NCBI GenBank assembly: GCA_963716135.1
Contig: OY970289.1
Location: 1,116,001-1,180,000 of the forward strand
Reading direction: 5' to 3'
Length of the DNA stretch: 64,000 nt
From: CAVRAW01 sp963716135
Lineage (GTDB): Bacteria; Planctomycetota; Planctomycetia; Pirellulales; JADZDJ01
Position numbers and translations under genes: made by a program. Below the pieces are notes generated by a model, which was not told the origin of the DNA, did not search any database, and saw only the letters and a list, made by a program, of their open reading frames with translations. Position 1 is the stretch's first letter. Each line of letters starts with the position of its first letter. Positions 37,574 through 46,763 of the stretch are shown here, in pieces.

Positions 37574-39769
37574 ATGGTGTTTCTGGCCGGCATGGTGTGG
37601 TTGATCTATGGGCGCACCACGAGCTCGCCGTTCATCTTTGACGACTACTTTAGCATTTTAACCAACTCTTCAATCGTGAGACTTTGGCCACTGATCGGCG
37701 ATTCCGAGCAACCCGGTCCGTTGAACCCTCCCGCACAAATGCCCGCCGCGGGCAGGCCGCTGGTGAACCTATCGCTGGCGCTGAACTACAATTTCGGCCA
37801 GCTCGATCCCACTGGCTATCACATCTTCAATCTGATCGTGCACATGCTGTCAGCCCTATTGCTGATGGCAATCGTGCGGCGAAGCTTGCGGCTGGAGTAT
37901 TTCGGCGGACGATTCGATCACGTCAGCGGTCCTCTGGCGTTTTTGGTGGCCTTGCTGTGGGCCGTGCACCCGCTGCAGACCGAGTCGGTGATTTACATCA
38001 CGCAGCGCACCGAACTCATGGTGGGATGCTTCTATCTGGCCACGCTGTACGGGAGCCTTCGCTACTGGGCCGCCCCCACACCGGCCGGTCGAACCGTCTG
38101 GTTGACGCTGGCGACGCTGACGTGCCTGGCCGGCATGGCCTCGAAGGAAGCGATGGTCACTGCGCCGGTGGTAGTGCTGTTATTTGAGCGGACGTTTCTG
38201 GCTGGTTCATTCCGTCAAGCGCTGCGTCGGTCATGGTCGTTGTACGTCGGGTTGTGTCTGGGCTGGGCTTTGCTGTTGGCGCTCAATTACGGCGGCCCAC
38301 GCTCCGGCTCGGCCGGGTTCCACCTCCCTCTGCCTGCTTACGCTTGGTGGTTAACGCAGACGAAAGTGCTGTTGATGTACCTGAAGCTGGTCGTGTGGCC
38401 GTGGCCGCTGTCGATTCATTACGAGATGCCGTATCTCACATCCCCTGCGGCGGCGTGGCCGTGGTTGTTGCCCGTGGCGCTGCTTACGATCGCCACTGTC
38501 ATACTGTTTTGGCAGCGCAAGGCGATTGGATTCGTAGGGACCTGTGTGCTGGTGATTCTTTCGCCGACTCTGGTCGTACCTATCATCACCGAAGTGGCGG
38601 CCGAAAGGCGCATGTATCTGCCTTTGGCCGCGCTTTCGGCACTGGTAGTGGTCGGCTGCTACTGGCTGTCAGAGCAAATGCGAAAGCGGCTGGTTGGTGC
38701 CACGGGGCGTTGGCCTGTGGGGTTCGTGGCTGCCGCTTCGATTCTTGTCGTCGCATTCACCCTCGTGAGCATCCACCGGCTGGCCGCTTATCACGACGGA
38801 CTCACGCTTTGGCAGGACGCCGTGGCCAATGAGCCCGACGATCCCATCATCCACAACAACCTTGGGCTCCAACTGGCGAATGCAGGCCGTCTGCCGGATG
38901 CAATTAAAGAATATGAAATATCCCTGAAGTTGAAACCCGACTATGCCTCGGCGTACTACAACATGGGCATTGCCTTGGCCAACGACGGCCGCTCGCAAGA
39001 AGCCGTCGCGTCGTTCGAGGAAGCCCTGCGGCTGAAGCCCGATCCGTTGATCCATAACAATCTGGGTCTTGCGCTTTACGGCGCCGGTCGCATTCAGCAG
39101 GCCGTCGAACACTATCAGAAAGCCTTGCGGCTGAAACCTGACTACCCGGAGGCCCACAACAACCTGGGAGTCGCGCTCGTCAACGACGGCCAGACGCAGG
39201 AAGGCATCAAACGCTTCGAGCGGGCGCTGCGGCTCAAGCCCGACTACGCCGAGGCACATGTCAACCTAGGCCTTGCTTTGCAAAGCCAGGGTCGAACGCA
39301 GGAAGCGATCGATCATTATCAGCAAGCCCTGCGGTTGAAGCCTGATTACGCGGAGGCTCATAACAACCTGGCGATGATTTTGGTTCGTGCAGGCCGGATG
39401 CAGGAGGCAATCGAGCACTTGGAGCAGGCCCTGCGGCTCAAGCCCGACTACGCGCAAGCGCACATCAACCTGTCGGTCGCTCTGGCAAAGACGGGACGAC
39501 CGCAAGAAGCAGTCGATCACGCACAGCAGGCGGTGCAACTGAAGCCTGAATACGCGGATGCCTGGGCGAATTTGGCCAGGGCCTATGCTCGGACGAATCG
39601 CTCTGCAGAGGCCATCGCCGCTGCCCAGAAAGCGTTGGAGCTGGCCCGTTCGCAGGAACAAAAGGAGCTAGCCGAGCGAATCGAAGGCTGGTTGACGAAC
39701 TACCGCTCACAGCTCGTCAACGATCAGGCTGCGCCGCTTGAGCCCGGTGATGCGCAGCCATCGCCGTAA
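37574..39769 (+). CDS. Paralog J: type-2 GT-C/TMTC-like protein with 8 TPRs
   Basis: A 731-residue frame from ATG 37574 with S-P-F-I-F-D-D, A-V-H-P-L-Q-T-E-S-V-I-Y-I-T-Q-R-T and E-R-R-M-Y-L-P-L-A-A. From this ATG the first membrane segment is cut to about 12 residues. An upstream frame from ATG 37482 (M-S-K-V-I-S-S-K-R-S-R) reaches TAG at 37566; removing one CT unit from the CTCTCT run at 37560-37566 would join it and restore a segment of the same length as in E. The true start may therefore be 37482. About eight TPRs follow, many with the unit L-K-P-D-Y-A-E-A-H. It ends ...A-Q-P-S-P. Confidence 0.82.
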   Translation: MVFLAGMVWLIYGRTTSSPFIFDDYFSILTNSSIVRLWPLIGDSEQPGPLNPPAQMPAAGRPLVNLSLALNYNFGQLDPTGYHIFNLIVHMLSALLLMAIVRRSLRLEYFGGRFDHVSGPLAFLVALLWAVHPLQTESVIYITQRTELMVGCFYLATLYGSLRYWAAPTPAGRTVWLTLATLTCLAGMASKEAMVTAPVVVLLFERTFLAGSFRQALRRSWSLYVGLCLGWALLLALNYGGPRSGSAGFHLPLPAYAWWLTQTKVLLMYLKLVVWPWPLSIHYEMPYLTSPAAAWPWLLPVALLTIATVILFWQRKAIGFVGTCVLVILSPTLVVPIITEVAAERRMYLPLAALSALVVVGCYWLSEQMRKRLVGATGRWPVGFVAAASILVVAFTLVSIHRLAAYHDGLTLWQDAVANEPDDPIIHNNLGLQLANAGRLPDAIKEYEISLKLKPDYASAYYNMGIALANDGRSQEAVASFEEALRLKPDPLIHNNLGLALYGAGRIQQAVEHYQKALRLKPDYPEAHNNLGVALVNDGQTQEGIKRFERALRLKPDYAEAHVNLGLALQSQGRTQEAIDHYQQALRLKPDYAEAHNNLAMILVRAGRMQEAIEHLEQALRLKPDYAQAHINLSVALAKTGRPQEAVDHAQQAVQLKPEYADAWANLARAYARTNRSAEAIAAAQKALELARSQEQKELAERIEGWLTNYRSQLVNDQAAPLEPGDAQPSP

Positions 39770-39787
39770 TTGCCAGGACGCCTCCCC

Positions 39788-42006
39788 ATGCCCCAGCGGA
39801 ATCAGCACCTCAGACGCGGCGATGCGGCTCCTCCTGCAGCATGGATGCCATTGTCTCCGGATTCTCGCAGATGGGGCGGCGCGGCGCTGCTTGTCGTCGC
39901 CACTTTTGCTGCGTACCTGCCCGCGCTGCGCGGCGGATTCATCCTGGACGACGACAAACTGCTGACCGAAAACAGCCTCATCAAGGCCCCTAACGGCCTC
40001 TACGAGTTCTGGTGCACGACCGCGCCGGCCGACTACTGGCCGCTGACCAACACGACTTTCTGGCTCGAGTGGCGGCTATGGGGCATGAACCCCACCGGCT
40101 ACCACGTCACGAACCTGGTCCTGCACATCCTGGCGGCGCTAGTGCTATGGGCGATTTTGCAGAAGCTCTCCCTCCCCGGCGCATTTCTGGCGGCGCTGCT
40201 GTTCGCCCTGCACCCGGTGAATGTCGAGAGTGTGGCATGGATCAGCCAGCGCAAAAACACGTTGGCAATGGTGTTCTTGCTGCTGTCGATCCTGTCGTAT
40301 TTGCAAGGCGATCTTCAATCTCCGTCGCCGGAATTCCGTTTTTTTCGTTCTGCGCAAGGCGCTGGTATTGGTTCAGCCTGTTGGCCTTCCTGCTGGCCAT
40401 GCTCAGCAAGGCTTCCGTCGTCGTTTTGCCGATCCTGCTATTGGGAATTGTGTGGTGGCATCGGAAGCGGCTTACGAAGTGGGACTTGGCTCGGACGGCG
40501 CCCTTCATCCTGATCGCGATCGTTTTGCTGTGGGTGAATATTTGGTTCCGAACCCACGGCGAAGCGTTGATGATCCGCCACGCCGGTTGGATGGAACGCC
40601 TGGTCGGCGCCGGCGGCGCAGTGTGGTTCTACTTATCCAAGGCGCTCCTGCCGATCGATCTGCTGTTCATCTATCCGCAGTGGCAAATTCAAACCAACAA
40701 CCCGCTCTGGTTGCTGCCGCTAATGGCGGCCATCGTCGTCACCGCGGTGCTGGCGTGGAAATGCATTTCTCCTCGGGCGAGTTGGGGCCGGCCGCTGTTG
40801 TTTGCTTGGGGGTTTTTCTGCCTGGCGCTGGCGCCCGTGCTGGGGTTTACCGACGTGGGCTTCATGAAATATTCGCTGGTGGCCGACCATTATCAGCACA
40901 TTGCCATCCTTGGGCTGGTGTCACTTGTGGCGGCGGCGTGCAGCGTGTGGCACGATCAAACGCGAGGAGCGCTTCGATCGGCAGCGTCTGCCACCATCGC
41001 GTCAATGGTCGGCGCGCTCGCGCTTTTAACCTGGCAGCAAAGCCAGCTATATGGTGAACCGGTTCGAATCTATGAAGCGGCATTGGTCAGCAGCCCGGAT
41101 TCCTGGTTGATCAACACCAATCTCGGCGTTGCCCTGGCAAATTCCGGCCGGTTGCAAGAGTCAATCCAACACTTACATCAGGCCCTGCGAGCAGAGCCGG
41201 ACGATCCCCAGTCTCACTACAATTTAGGGGCCACTTTTTCCCGGGCAGACCAGCTTCAAGAAGCGATCGAGCAGTACCGCCAGGCGCTGCAACTTAAGCC
41301 CAGCTACGCCGAAGCCCACAACAACCTGGCGGTCGCTCTGGCGAAGGCAGGCCGCCTGCAAGAAGCCATCGAACAATATCAAGAGGCGTTGCGGCTCAAA
41401 CCAGATTCCGTTTTGGTCCGCAACAATCTGGGTGACCTTCTCACCGATATTGGCCGGCCGCAAGAAGCCATCGAGTACTACGAGCAAGCGCTGCAGATTC
41501 GCCCCGATTCCTCCCTAACCCATTACAGCCTGGGCATTGCGCTGGCAAAAGCGGGCCAGCCGAAAAAAGCAGTCGAACACTACCGGCAAGCGCTGCAGAT
41601 CAACCCAGAATTCGCCGAGGCCCACAACAACCTCGGCAACGCGCTGGTCAAGTTGGGCCTGCTGCGGGAGGCCGTCGAGCACTTCCAACAAGCACTGCGG
41701 CTGGAACCGAAAAGCGCTGAGGTACATTGCAACCTAGGCAACGCTTATTTCAATGCTGGCCGGCTCGAAGAAGCCGTCGGACACTGTCAACAGGCGGTGC
41801 GGCTGAAGCCCGACTTTACCTTAGCCTACGTCAACCTGGCGACAATCTATGCCGCGATGAATCGTTCCCAGGAAGCTGTCGCGTCGGCCCAGAAGGCTTT
41901 GGAACTGGCCCGATCTCAAGGACAAACAGCTATGGCCCAGAAAATTGAAGCCTGGCTGACGAAGCAAGAGATTGACCAGCCGAGCCGATCGCCTACGCCT
42001 CCGTAG
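39788..42006 (+). CDS. Paralog K: type-1 GT-C/TMTC-like protein with 8 TPRs, frame break near 40342
   Basis: Last array member, starting at ATG 39788 (a TTG at 39772 lies upstream in frame). F-I-L-D-D-D-K-L-L-T marks the first loop and A-L-H-P-V-N-V-E-S-V-A-W-I-S-Q-R the second conserved block. The frame breaks in a T7 run at 40339-40345; adding one T joins ...F-R-F-F to S-F-C-A-R-R-W-Y-W-F-S-L-L. The break lies in the variable loop that is Arg/Glu-rich in A and F. About eight TPRs are followed by Q-K-I-E-A-W-L. It ends ...S-P-T-P-P and faces the helicase gene 22 nt away. Confidence 0.8.
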
Positions 42007-42028
42007 ACTGACAGGCTGCTGCTTTTCA

Positions 42029-45000
42029 TTAGCGGCGGGCGAACTGCCCCGCGCCGGCGGCGGACAGTTGGCCGTCGTCGGTCATCTCTTCCGCAACGTG
42101 GTATTGCAACCGCAGGCGTCGCGCGATTTCCGGCATTGTGTCTTCGGCCGCGCCGCCGAACCACTGCACCTCGCCGGTCTGGCAGGCGGCGATCAGGCGG
42201 CCGTCGCGGATGGCCACGGTGTTGGTGTGCGTGACGGGCACGCGCGGTTCTTCGGTGATGATGCCGCAAAGATTCACGGGATCGGCGGCTGCGAGCACGA
42301 CGTTGGCGTCGTGGGGCCCTTCATCACGCACGCCGCGCAGCAGTTCCACGGCTTCCGGCAGGGCGTATTGTTCGCCCGCCACGCCGCGCACAAATCGCCC
42401 GCCGCGAATTTCACCGCGGGCTTCCAGGCGGCGATAGACTTGCACCAGGCGCCACCACGGCGGCGCTGCGGCTTCGCGCGCCAGAAGGTCGCGGAACACG
42501 ACGCCCCAGCGGCGCAAAAGTTGCCAGGCCCAACTGGTGGCGGCTTGCTCTTCATCCACTTTCGGCACAATGCCGGGGAACAGCGACCAGCGGCCGGAGG
42601 GATTGACAGTGAATTCACGACGGAGGCGGCGCTGCCGGCGGCGGCGTAAATCGGCGCGGCGACGATCGGTGGCGGTTCCGGTGATGGTGCGGACGGCGGT
42701 GAAGGCGTCGGCGGTGGCCAGGCCCAGCGCCGCCAATTCGTGCAGCGCTTCGTCGAGCTGCGCCGGCAACAGGCCGGTGAGCGACATGATTTCGTGCTGG
42801 AATAGCGCCCCCCGCTGCCGCAAGGTCTCCAATACCGCGGCGGCGCCGGCGCGGCAATGGGCTTCGGCGGACGCGCGATCGCGCGGCAACAGCCAACCGA
42901 GATTTTCGCGCAACAGAAGTGCGATCGGAGCGGCGCGTGTCAAACCGGCGGCGCTGGGGCCATCGTCGGCGTCTTTGCGCGGCGGACAGAGCCGGCCCCA
43001 AGCCAATTCACCCGACATCGATATTTCGTCGAGCCAGCGCGATTCATACTGGTCGCAACGCGCCGGCAAGATTCGCCGCTCCCACAAACCGACGGCGAGT
43101 TCGAATCCCTGCAACTGCGCCAGCGTTTTGCGCAAGCCTGCACGGCCATGCCACTGCCGGCCGGGCAATAGATGATGCCAGCGCAAGAGAAAACGGATGA
43201 AGTCGGCCGGCTCGGCGGGCTGAATCTGTCGGCGCAAACCGTCCAACGTGCGGCGATGAATGCGGGCCAATAGGCGGCGCTCGCACCATTCGATCGAGGC
43301 TTTGCCGTTTTCGGAGTTTCCATTCCCATCGTCCGCTGGAGTGAAATGGCCGCGCAGCACGGTGCCTTCAGCCTCGATCGCTTCCAGTCCGGCGAAAACT
43401 TGAGCCGGCTTCAGCGCCAGTTTCTCGGCCAGTTGTTCGGCCGTGACCGGTCCGCTGACTTGCATGCGGCCGCGCATCAGGGTGACAAGCGCTTCGGCCG
43501 ATTCCCAATTCTGGCGCACCGAGTCGGGCAAAGTTACTTGGGGCTCAGCCGTGGCTTCGGGAAAAAGAGATTTGACTAGCGGCCAGCGCTCCGAAACTGT
43601 CCAAAACTTCGGCCCCCGCACAGCACCACCCTCACCCCTGCCCCCTCCCTGAGGGAGAGGGGGACAGTGCGAAGCGTCGACACGCATCGCGCGGTTTTTG
43701 GCGACCAATTCTTCGAATTGCGGCGTCCACTCCGGCGCTTCATCGGCCCGCAACAGGCACATGCTGTGCAGGGCGTCGTGCAATTCGTCGGCGTCGCGCA
43801 CCAGCGGCCAGGCTTCGGCCCGCACCGTGGCGATGGCCTCCGGATCGAGGCGGCCCAGGTCGCTGGCCGAGTCGAACGATAAGCCGCGGCGCAGACTGAC
43901 GGCCCGCGCGCGGCGCTCTTCCAGCGGCGCACCGTCGAGAAAAGCGTACGGATTGGCGTTGAGAATTTCGTGACTGAACGGCGATGGTTCGCGCGTGTCG
44001 CGGGCGATCAGTTCCACCCGGCCCGATTGAATATCGGCCAGAACCGACAACCAGCGATCGACGTCCATTGCTTCGTGCAAACAATCTTCCACGGTCTGAT
44101 GGATCAGCGGGTGGTCGGGTATCTCGGTGTCGCCGTGATGGTTCTCCAGACAGCCGGCTTGCGCAGGGAACACGGCCGCCAGCAGATCGTCGGAGCGGAA
44201 GCGCTGCAGATTGGGGGGCACGCGCTGGCCATTCTTGTTGCGCAGCACCGCCAGAGCGCGGGTGACGCACCAGCGCCAACGGGTTTGGAATACTGGCGCC
44301 GCTAAAAGCGCTTGCTCCAGCAGGTAGCGGCCGTTTTCCGGCGTGAGCATGCCGAACAGCGCATCGATGGGAAAACTGTGCTGAGGTCCCAGCGAAAGCA
44401 CGATGCCATCTTCGTCGGCGCTGGCTTGCAGTTCGAAATCGAACGAGCGGCAGAAGCGTTTGCGAAATGCCAGGCCCCAAGCACGATTGATCCGCGCACC
44501 CCAGGGAGCGTGAATGACAAGCTGCATGCCGCCCGATTCATCGAAGAATCGCTCGAACACGATGCGGTTCAGCGTGGGCACCAGCCCAATCGCGGCCACT
44601 TGCGCCGCCGTGTATCGCACGGCTTGCGTGGCCGCGTCATCGCCAATGCCGCAATCTTGCTTGAGCCAGGCGACGGCAGGCGAAAAATCGGGCTCCGGAT
44701 CGCCGTTTTGCGAAGCGATGAGCGGCTCGACCCTTTGCTGCAAATCTTCCCGCAGCCGCGAAACTTCCTGCGACAGTTCGATCGTTCGGCCCGGCGCTTC
44801 GCCGAGCCAAAACGGTACCGAGGCAGGTGCGCCTTGGGCATCGGTCACATACACTTCGGAGCCGCGCACGTAGCGCACGATCCAGGAAGTGTTGCCCAAT
44901 AGGAAGATGTCGCCGCCGTTGCTTTCCAAGGCGAAATCCTCGTTCACCGTGCCCACAAAGGTGCCGTCGTTTTCGGTCACCACGCGGAAATCGCCCAGTT

Positions 45001-46486
45001 CAGGAATGGCGCCGCCGCACGTGACGGCCACGATGCGCGCCCCGCGGCGGGCTTTGACGAGGCCGTTGATTGCGTCGCGATGCAGCCAGGCGCCAGCGCG
45101 CGTGCCGGCGGTGATTCCCTCACTGAGCATCGTGATGATGCGGTTGAACGACTGCCGCTGGAGATTCCGATATGGCCACGCTCGGCGAACCAGCGTGAAT
45201 AGATCGTCTTCGGCCCATTCCTCGCCGGCGCACATCGCCACGATTTGTTGGGCCATGAGATCCAAGGGCGCCACGGGCACCTCGATCGCATCCAATCGCC
45301 CGGCGCGCACGCCACGCAGCAGGGCCAGGCATTCGAGCAATTCATCGCGCGTCAGGGGAAACAGCCGTCCCTTGGGCACCACGCCCAGTGCGTGGCCGGA
45401 GCGACCGACGCGCTGCAACAGCGTGGCGATGGAGCGTGGCGAGCCGATCTGGCAAACCAAATCGATGTAACCGACGTCGATGCCCATCTCCAGCGAAGCC
45501 GTAGCGACAATGGCTTTCAGCTCGCCGCGCTTTAATCGCTCTTCGACGCCCAGGCGAATTTCCCGCGACAAGCTTCCGTGATGCGCCGCCACCGCTTCTT
45601 CTCCCAGCGATTGGCGCAGTTGATGGGCCACTCGTTCGGCGAGCTTGCGCGTGTTCACGAACACCAATGTGCTGCGATGCGCCTGGATGTGCTGCGAAAG
45701 GCGCTCATAGATTTCGCCCCATTGCTCGGCGGAACACACGGCTTCCAACTCGCTGGGGGGCACGTCGACCGTCAAATCAAGTTCGCGCTGATGGCCGGCG
45801 TCGATAATCGCGCAATTCGGAGCGCCGAGTGAATCAACATTGCCGCTGCCGACCAAAAACCTCGCGATTTCGTCGATCGGCGCTTGCGTGGCCGACAGGC
45901 CGATGCGCTGCAGCGGCCTCGAACACAGCCTTTCCAATCGCTCCAAGGTGATCGACAGGTGCGAACCACGTTTGTCGCGGGCCAGGGCGTGGATTTCATC
46001 GACAATCACCGTTTCGACGCCGCGCAGAATATCGCGGCTTTTAGCGCCGGTCAGCAACAAGTAGAGCGATTCGGGCGTGGTCACCAAAATCTGCGGCGGG
46101 CGGCGAAGCATGGCGGCCCGCTGAGAGCTGGGAGTATCGCCCGTGCGGACCGCCGCGCGAATCGGCAGAGGCTGCTGCCCGGCGGCCAAGGCGGCCTGCT
46201 GCAACTCGGCCAGCGGCACTTCCAAATTGCGGTGGATGTCGTTCGACAGGGCCTTCAGCGGCGAAATGTAAACCACGCGCACGCCGTCGGGCAGCGTGCC
46301 ATCGACGGCATCGCGCAAGAGCCGATCGAAGGAGGCCAGAAACGCGGCCAGCGTCTTACCGCTGCCGGTGGGGGCGGCGATCAGCGTGTGCCGGCCGGCC
46401 ACAATCTCAGGCCAGCCGCGGCGTTGGGCCTCGGTGGGTTGGCCGAAGCGGCCGCGAAACCAGGAGTCGATCAACGGGTGAAACAC
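42029..46486 (-). CDS. lhr: Lhr-type ATP-dependent helicase (DEAD/DEAH)
   Basis: A 1485-residue protein with GTG start. The first two RecA-like domains hold A-P-T-G-S-G-K-T near residue 37 (Walker A), V-D-E-I-H-A-L (motif II, DEIH), S-A-T-Q-A-P (motif III), and Q-R-V-G-R-S-G-H (motif VI) near 355. The long C-terminal half has the winged-helix and Lhr core regions and extra beta-rich parts, matching the 1400-1500-residue Lhr length. Lhr proteins translocate 3' to 5' on single-stranded DNA and act in repair. At about residues 940-955 the frame reads through a palindromic repeat (P-P-L-P-Q-G-G-G-R-G-E-G-G), the same kind as in the P450. It converges with paralog K and diverges from the ABC operon. 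Confidence 0.93.
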   Translation of the reverse strand: MFHPLIDSWFRGRFGQPTEAQRRGWPEIVAGRHTLIAAPTGSGKTLAAFLASFDRLLRDAVDGTLPDGVRVVYISPLKALSNDIHRNLEVPLAELQQAALAAGQQPLPIRAAVRTGDTPSSQRAAMLRRPPQILVTTPESLYLLLTGAKSRDILRGVETVIVDEIHALARDKRGSHLSITLERLERLCSRPLQRIGLSATQAPIDEIARFLVGSGNVDSLGAPNCAIIDAGHQRELDLTVDVPPSELEAVCSAEQWGEIYERLSQHIQAHRSTLVFVNTRKLAERVAHQLRQSLGEEAVAAHHGSLSREIRLGVEERLKRGELKAIVATASLEMGIDVGYIDLVCQIGSPRSIATLLQRVGRSGHALGVVPKGRLFPLTRDELLECLALLRGVRAGRLDAIEVPVAPLDLMAQQIVAMCAGEEWAEDDLFTLVRRAWPYRNLQRQSFNRIITMLSEGITAGTRAGAWLHRDAINGLVKARRGARIVAVTCGGAIPELGDFRVVTENDGTFVGTVNEDFALESNGGDIFLLGNTSWIVRYVRGSEVYVTDAQGAPASVPFWLGEAPGRTIELSQEVSRLREDLQQRVEPLIASQNGDPEPDFSPAVAWLKQDCGIGDDAATQAVRYTAAQVAAIGLVPTLNRIVFERFFDESGGMQLVIHAPWGARINRAWGLAFRKRFCRSFDFELQASADEDGIVLSLGPQHSFPIDALFGMLTPENGRYLLEQALLAAPVFQTRWRWCVTRALAVLRNKNGQRVPPNLQRFRSDDLLAAVFPAQAGCLENHHGDTEIPDHPLIHQTVEDCLHEAMDVDRWLSVLADIQSGRVELIARDTREPSPFSHEILNANPYAFLDGAPLEERRARAVSLRRGLSFDSASDLGRLDPEAIATVRAEAWPLVRDADELHDALHSMCLLRADEAPEWTPQFEELVAKNRAMRVDASHCPPLPQGGGRGEGGAVRGPKFWTVSERWPLVKSLFPEATAEPQVTLPDSVRQNWESAEALVTLMRGRMQVSGPVTAEQLAEKLALKPAQVFAGLEAIEAEGTVLRGHFTPADDGNGNSENGKASIEWCERRLLARIHRRTLDGLRRQIQPAEPADFIRFLLRWHHLLPGRQWHGRAGLRKTLAQLQGFELAVGLWERRILPARCDQYESRWLDEISMSGELAWGRLCPPRKDADDGPSAAGLTRAAPIALLLRENLGWLLPRDRASAEAHCRAGAAAVLETLRQRGALFQHEIMSLTGLLPAQLDEALHELAALGLATADAFTAVRTITGTATDRRRADLRRRRQRRLRREFTVNPSGRWSLFPGIVPKVDEEQAATSWAWQLLRRWGVVFRDLLAREAAAPPWWRLVQVYRRLEARGEIRGGRFVRGVAGEQYALPEAVELLRGVRDEGPHDANVVLAAADPVNLCGIITEEPRVPVTHTNTVAIRDGRLIAACQTGEVQWFGGAAEDTMPEIARRLRLQYHVAEEMTDDGQLSAAGAGQFARR
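43621..43670 (-). repeat. Palindromic repeat element inside the helicase frame (copy 2)
   Basis: On the minus strand: CCCTCTCCCT, one base, AGGGAGGGGG, then cAGGGGTGAGGGTG. One arm has lost an AG pair compared with copy 1 at 2841-2880. It is read in the same frame as copy 1, giving L-P-Q-G-G-G-R-G-E-G. Confidence 0.82.
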
Positions 46487-46763
46487 AACTGCCGTCCGAA
46501 GATCTGCGTATGGAAGTTTGTTCAGTATCCTAAGTCTACCGAGTTGCGATTACTGCGGCTACTTAGCCGATCGCGCTGGTGTCGCAACGGCCTAGGATTG
46601 CCTCGGTGACGCGAAACTCCGGAATATCGTCGCAGCATCCAACTGTATACACCCCGGTCGTTTGGACCGCGCAACTGGCAATTAGTCTGGACATAAACAG
46701 CGAAAACCGGGTAGGTTGTGGGCTTGTGAAAGCCACCACGGAGAGGGCAAGTCGTTTCCAGCA

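Noticed and set aside
42029..46486. Reading the in-frame palindromic repeat as a sign of a broken helicase gene
   Set aside because: The frame stays open on both sides and helicase motifs continue, so the gene looks intact with an inserted loop.
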